This document shows, one piece after another, positions 58,801 through 64,000 of a stretch of DNA of 64,000 nucleotides. How positions within the stretch are numbered: the stretch's first letter is position 1; the number at the start of each line of letters is the position of its first letter. Source of the DNA: Cryptomeria japonica (Eukaryota; Streptophyta; Pinopsida; Cupressales; Cupressaceae); assembly GCF_030272615.1 (NCBI RefSeq), contig NC_081414.1:307120164-307184163 (forward strand), given 5' to 3'. Both the position numbers and the translations under genes were made by a program. The notes beneath the pieces are model-generated. The model was not told where the DNA came from, made no database searches, and worked only from the letters and a program-made list of their open reading frames with translations.

Positions 58801-59276
58801 GGGAACATTTTAAAGACCTTGTTCAAGAATTTATCCATCTTTTTCGTCAACTTTGGATCTTGAAGGAACATGTCAACATCATCAGAAGCATCAGAATCTA
58901 ATGAAGAATCTGGTTGGACATTTGGATTTGTTTCTTGTTGAATGCCTTGATCTGAACCAAATCCTTGTGAAAGAGTTTGTTCCTCATGTAATGTTTGAAT
59001 TTTATGTTGCAGGTTTGGTTGATTCCAATTGAAAGGTGCACTTCCTCTTGGAGTTGGTGGAACACTCCCATGTCCTGGTTTCATAGGTACAAACATTGGT
59101 TCATATAATGGAGGTGGTCCAAGTTGAACCATTCCATATGGTGGTAGTGATGTGTTTGATAAACCTTCAATTTGCAATGTTTGACTAGTTTGAAACTGTG
59201 AATTTGATATGTTGTCAATGGGTTGATATGCTGGTTCACCCATCTTTTTAGATTTTGATCTTGTTTCAACAGGCAT
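55878..59276 (-). pseudogene. Tat-C2 gag and protease start
   Basis: Starts MPVETRSKSKKMGEP at 59276. The N-terminal Gln-rich region is open for 357 codons (59276-58203), then shifts. The capsid part (57816-56806, 336 codons) holds KDHIRAFFATCTEVSYEETY without the TGA that breaks Tat-C1. The zinc motif CEYHRSKGHKTASCF is intact. Protease near 55930-55960 reads RRVLIDGGASLNIC with the preceding segment FVHNCKI that Tat-C1 lacks. It carries its own frameshifts near 56806 and 58200. It is useful as an outgroup for judging lesions in Tat-C1. Confidence 0.85.
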
Positions 59277-60251
59277 GTCACTTATGCAAATGCAATATTT
59301 TTGAAAATTTTCAAGGACAATATATGATATGCAACTAAATGCAAAATAAATAAATGAGAATGCAATCTATGGCAAGAATGCAACCTATGTTTTTGGTTGT
59401 TTTTGAAGATTTTGACAAACTTTTTGGAATGCAAATCTAAAAGAGACCCTTAGGAAATTGAAATGATGTCTAGACCTCAAAGGACAAAAGGACCAAGTGA
59501 CAAAAGGACAAAATGACAAAGTCTCCCCTATATGCTTGGATACTAAGCTAGGTTTGACCAAATGACAATAATGACATAAAGAGAAAAGGTTTGATAAGGT
59601 CTAGACTTCTTAACAATGACTTAGGTTTTTCAAAGATTTGGATTACTCAAGTATGACAAAACCTAGTTTTGACACTATATGCAAAGGGACAATTACTATG
59701 AAAATGACCCTAATATGATATGATAATGACCTAAGCTTGATGAAGAGACCTAGGGTATGCAAATGCAAATGTAGGACAATGGTATTACTCTAATGCAAGA
59801 GGACACATGCAAAAGGATGACCCTTATGGATATGCAAAGGAGTATGACCTAGATGAAACCTAATCTTGGTACTTGACAATGCACTTTGCAAAATGGACAC
59901 CTAGGATGAACCTAAATCTAAGTGACATGAATGTTGAGACAAGATTTTGAAAAAATTTTGACAACCATGTTTGAAGGTGTTTTGAACTTTGTTGGATGAA
60001 ATGTTCTTGTGTTTAACCTTGTTTTGAATCAATTTGTCTTGAGATACAATTCAACTTTTGACAAACAAAGAAGACAAGATAGTTCAACTTAGACTCAAGA
60101 CAATCATGCTCATTCACACATTTCTTATGGTAGGCAAGGACATTAGGTACTTGAGAGGTAGACTCATTATGGGATTCAAGGAGAATACATAGATGCTTGA
60201 CCCCATGGGCTCCCCTCCACGGCACTCACTTCTCAGGGCAGCCAAGCATCA
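59277..60251 (-). other. Tat-C2 leader
   Basis: Non-coding counterpart of 45856-46820, with the same ggacaaaa-rich repeats. Confidence 0.7.
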
Positions 60252-60272
60252 GTCCCCATGGAAATCTCCCCA
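60252..60272 (-). other. Candidate Tat-C2 primer-binding site
   Basis: Identical in all 21 bases to 46821-46841, next to an LTR end reading TTTGCCA. Confidence 0.45.
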
Positions 60273-62985
60273 TGGCAAACTTAGTATCTCTTCCAAGTAT
60301 CCGAACTTGTCCTTCTCAAGAAACTAGAAGGATTTTTGGCCTCTAAATACAAAGTGTTTAGTAAGGATTTATGTTAAGTGTTACTCCTTGATGCCATACA
60401 AGCATGATTGAGACATTAAGCCCATCAAGATACCAAACAAATGTAGTCGCACAAGCACAATTTAGACTGTGAGGCCCTACTTAGATGTTGATATGAGAAA
60501 GAGTTCAACGGTCATCACTTCCCAAGTAACTGCAATTCCCATGTAACCCTTCCTTCAAAGCTTTCGCCCATCAGGTATTTGTTTATAGTGAGTTAGAATG
60601 CCAAGGTATTCTAGCCGTAGTCACTTTGGGTCGTTCCCTTCTCACAATTATCACTTGCTTGCAAAAGCAAATGGTCGGGAAGGTAGGCCCTCTAAAGGTG
60701 ACACACAATCAAAAACATGAGCATGGTATTGAAGATCTGGATTTCTGATCACCCTAAAAAGGATGAGAGCATACTCTCCTACTCCAATGTCAAACTCAAC
60801 AATCAAAGCAAACATATATTCATTCCATCCTATTTAGAAATCACACTAGGTGCCTAAATATTAATTTCAAACACAAAGTTTAGTTGTATTCCAAGGCAAC
60901 CTGCAAAACCCAAGTCAGAAGTTTGATATGTCTAGTCTTTGACTATCGAACCTACACAAAAACGTGTTAGTAGTTTCATTTTTTTGTCTTTGCCATGCGT
61001 ATGCCAAGGTTCTACATAGAGAATCAGTACCAAAAAACCAAAAAGCAGAAACAGCATGCAAAACAGAACAATTTGCAAGTAAAAACACACTGCCCTTTAC
61101 CTCTGTTTCTGTCCCTACACAGGCACAGAAGTCCTGACACAGGTACAGAATGCTTGAAATAGGCGCAGATTGTCCTTAACACAGGCACAGAATGCATAAC
61201 ACAGGCGCAGAATGCTTGACACAGGCGCAGAAGTTCTCAAAAAACCCTGCATTACCCTGTTTCTTGGGTTTTTAACCTGCAAATCAACTCAAAGGCACTC
61301 AAAAGCATGGTTAAGTGGTTGATTCACGTCGGGTTCACCAATTAATGTAGCTAGGAAATCAGAAATCATCAAAGCAAATATCAATATTAGTCATAGCTCA
61401 ATCACAAAAGCTCAAATGCAATGATCAATCCTAACACACTCAATAAAGACATGAAAACAAAACATTCAAGATTTGAAAATTAAGCAAACCAAGTGCAGAT
61501 TTGAATGTCTCCTTCATGTGGCTCCATTGTCCTTCTTTCTCCTTCAAATAGCTTTGTTGTGGATCTCACCTAATAGTGCATGATCATGATATGAAAGCAA
61601 GTAGACAAGATGATTGCTCAAGAATACTCGAAGCGTGATTGATTCGGGAATCGATTCGTTCGATAATGTGATTAGTCTTGATTGAAGAAATTCATCCAAT
61701 TTATAGACAAATCGGAGAGATGATCAAATTAGCATGAAGAGATTCAAATGGAAATTGCAAATCAAGAATGTCAATTATGACAAATTTATGACAAATTTGC
61801 ACTTTCTATGCAAAATTGATTGATTGATAATTTATGACAAGATTATGACAAATTTCTATGTCAAAATTGATTGATTGTCAATTATGACAAATTATGACAA
61901 CTTGAAATGTCATTCCCATGAAATTAGGAGAAAAAAAGGAGGAAATTGAATTAGAAATGAGGAAAATTAGAAAATAGGAAAATAGGAATTAGGAAATTAG
62001 AAAATGAGGAAATTAGGAATTTAGTGAATTAATTAATAATTTTTCATTTATTAATTAATTCACAAAGAGGGAATTTAGAAACTGATGAAAAACTAGGAAT
62101 TCAGGAGAAATTAGGTAAATCAATTAATAATTTGTCATTTATTAATTAATTCACAAAAAGAGGAATAATTAGTTAGACAATTAAAATAAACATTTAATTG
62201 TGACACGAAGACCTAGGATAAATAAATAAATTATTTAACCTAGAGAGAGAAATGACAAATAGGGTTAAATGAATAAAATCATGAAACCCTAAAAGATGAA
62301 TTAGAAATGCAAGGATGACAATTAGGTCTTGATGTAAGATTGATTTGATGTCGATTCGATTTGATCATGATTCTGACTTGATAAAAGACCAATGCTGATA
62401 AATGATGTGATTGATAAATGCGCCAATTGACGAGGAACAATGACTAATTGATCCAAATTGATCGCAAAAATGACAAGATTGACAAGAAGACAAGGATCGA
62501 TGACAAAATAGATTGCAAAATGACAAGATTGAAAGTGTCAACGATCAATGACAAATCGATCACAAGACAACAAGATTGATGACAAATTGATCAAAAGACA
62601 AGGATCGATGACAAATCGATCGCAAAATAATAAGATTGAAAATGACAACGATTGATGACAAATCGATCGCATGATGACAAGATTGATAAGAGGACAAAAC
62701 CCTAATTAGGATTGACGATGTCCAAAATGACGACAAATGAATACGCACATAGATGCGACAGGATAAGATTGACCAAAATCATGACTGATATTGGTGTTGA
62801 CAAGACCAAATTCGAAAACGAGACAAATGGAGAATGCAAAAGAAGGACTCGATGCTCGCAAATGATAAAAGACCAAGTGTGTGACATAGGAGAAATATTA
62901 ATGCGACGCAAAAACCCTAAAATAAGGCAATGCGCAAATGTTAAAGTATGATTCTGCAAGCGTTGACCATTTTTAGGTGTCTACA
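60273..62985 (-). repeat. Tat-C2 5' LTR
   Basis: 2,713 bp, TGTAGACACC...GCCA on the minus strand. It has the six-unit array at 61117-61238, the TATA box at 61698-61706 and hairpin repeats at 62480-62700. Sequence similarity to Tat-C1 stops exactly at 62985, which fixes the LTR start; attta at 62986-62990 would be the target site. Confidence 0.82.
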
Positions 62986-63510
62986 ATTTAATCATTGGAA
63001 AGAATTATTATTTTTGCGAAAGAAATAAATTTGATTGCCTTTTAGTTTTAAAATATTTAAATTTGATTGGATGAAAAAACTTTAACCTAGAAGCTTGGGT
63101 TAAAAGATATTTTTGGGCATCCATTCTGGGCATTCCTGTGTATGGAAATTTATGTATTCTGCTTGTAGATTATTTTTGGAATGTTGAAATGGAAGAAAGA
63201 TTGCCTGATATAGTTGATTGTGTGATGCTATAAGCATATGGTTGCATTCAAGAAAGGAATTTGTTCATTTCTTCTCTGGTGTGTTATTTGTTCATAGCAA
63301 GCAATTTCTTGATTTACCTCTTCTTTGGAAAGAAAGAATTTTAGATTGGGCTTGCTGGGTGCATCCTTGTTTCTATTATGTCATGATTTGGCTAGCTATT
63401 CTTTCCAGTGTGTCTATTTCACCATTTACCTTGCCGGTAAACTCTTCCTTGAAATTTTGGAAATTGGCACTATATGTGTGTGCCCATGAAATAATTTTGG
63501 AAATGGAATG
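62986..63510. other. Flank of Tat-C2, unassigned
   Basis: AT-rich. An open frame at 63218-63523 has no recognisable motif and unconvincing composition; I do not call it a gene. Confidence 0.4.
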
Positions 63511-63877
63511 TTCGAAGTGGTAAGTGTTACCGGTTCGAAGTGGTAAGTGTTACCAGTTGGAAGTGGTGAGTGTTACTAGTTGGAAGTGGTAAGTGTTACC
63601 GGTTGGAAGTGGTAAGTAATACTGATTCGAAGTGGTAAGTGTTACTGGTATGAAGTGGTAAGTGTTACCGATTAGAAGTGGTAAGTGTTACCGGTTCAAA
63701 GTGGTAAGTGTTATCGGTTCGAAGTGGTATGTGTTACCGGTTGGAAGTGGTAAGTGTTACCGATTAGAAGTGGTAAGTGTTGCCAGTTCAAAGTGGTAAG
63801 TGTTACCGGTTGGAAGTGGTAAGTGTTACCGGTTGGAAGTGGTAAGTATTATCGGTTGGTAGCAATAGTGTTACCAG
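63511..63877 (+). repeat. 23-bp minisatellite, about 16 units
   Basis: Fifteen 23-bp units of aagtggtaagtgttaccgg preceded by ttcg, ttgg or ttag, plus a degenerate sixteenth. Spacing is constant. Variation is concentrated in the third and fourth bases and in the accgg end. Confidence 0.95.
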
Positions 63878-64000
63878 TGGTAGTAGCACTATAGGTACGT
63901 GGTGTTTGTTGCCCCGATAGCAGCACAATTGTGGGTTGGTTTGACCCCCGCTTATCTTTGAGCCCTCACTGATCTCCAAACCGGTTTGTGTTAAGAACTT
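63878..64000. other. Window end, unassigned
   Basis: Nothing recognisable beyond the tail of the minisatellite. Confidence 0.3.

Larger units (their letters stand above)
55878..62985 (-). mobile_element. Tat-C2, 5' half of a second Tat-C element
   Basis: Minus strand: 5' LTR 60273-62985, primer site, leader, gag and the start of protease, then cut at 55877 by Gypsy-B. RT, RNase H, integrase and PMD gene are not attached. It is clearly diverged from Tat-C1 but aligns with it over gag, leader and LTR. Confidence 0.88.

Noticed and set aside
63218-63523. 101-codon open frame at the right end as a possible host gene
   Set aside because: No recognisable domain, ends in the minisatellite, composition typical of chance frames in AT-rich DNA.
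63511-63877. Regular short repeats, superficially CRISPR-like
   Set aside because: The units are head to tail with no unique spacers, in plant DNA; it is a minisatellite.
1-64000. tRNA, rRNA or microRNA genes
   Set aside because: I looked for tRNA-like arms and conserved rRNA words and saw none. The tRNA-complementary words found are retrotransposon primer sites.

Overview
This is plant nuclear DNA made almost entirely of LTR retrotransposons, nested in and broken by one another. The evidence is initiator-Met primer sites, Ty1/copia polyproteins (protease-integrase-RT-RNase H), Ty3/gypsy chromoviruses, and Tat-lineage elements carrying an extra RNase H and an antisense plant-mobile-domain gene. 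I found no host gene, tRNA, rRNA or bacterial-type feature. The density and age of the elements suggest a large-genome seed plant, possibly a gymnosperm; that last step is a weak inference.

Layout. (1) 1-4181 and 12052-12315 are the two halves of an old chromovirus, Gypsy-A. They are split by N (4182-12046, minus strand), an LTR element with Sirevirus-like gag pieces and a roughly 3.4-kb unknown reading frame but no recognisable pol. (2) 12316-15560 is non-coding; part may be Gypsy-A's 3' LTR. (3) An old copia, Copia-O (15560-15977 and 23135-24190), is split by Copia-2 (15978-23134, plus strand). (4) A minus-strand copia LTR with some internal sequence, Copia-M (24196-25116 and 30178-30473), is split by Copia-3 (25117-30172). 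(5) 30474-31151 is the 5' LTR of a second chromovirus, Gypsy-B, whose body and 3' LTR lie at 51000-55877. (6) Between these halves lies Tat-C1, a very large minus-strand Tat element. Its repeat unit is 16,499 bp, and its gag, protease, G-patch, RT, two RNase H domains and integrase are nearly intact. An antisense PMD gene with its own TATA box lies between pol and the 3' LTR. (7) 55878-62985 is the 5' half of a related copy, Tat-C2. (8) 62986-64000 is flank with a 23-bp minisatellite.

How it fits together. Copia-2, Copia-3 and N share primer site, polypurine-tract and U5 signals, so N looks like a non-autonomous partner mobilised by copia enzymes. In Tat-C1 the sense gag-pol and the antisense PMD gene converge. 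The block 31152-34500 recurs at 47651-50999 with no net indel and about 21 mismatches, so that duplication is far younger than the copia LTR pairs (roughly 90% identical by eye). Every polyprotein carries stops or frameshifts. Stops are mainly TAG at Gln or Trp codons in the polyproteins, and TGA in the PMD gene, which fits decay by cytosine deamination. All identities and counts were made by eye.
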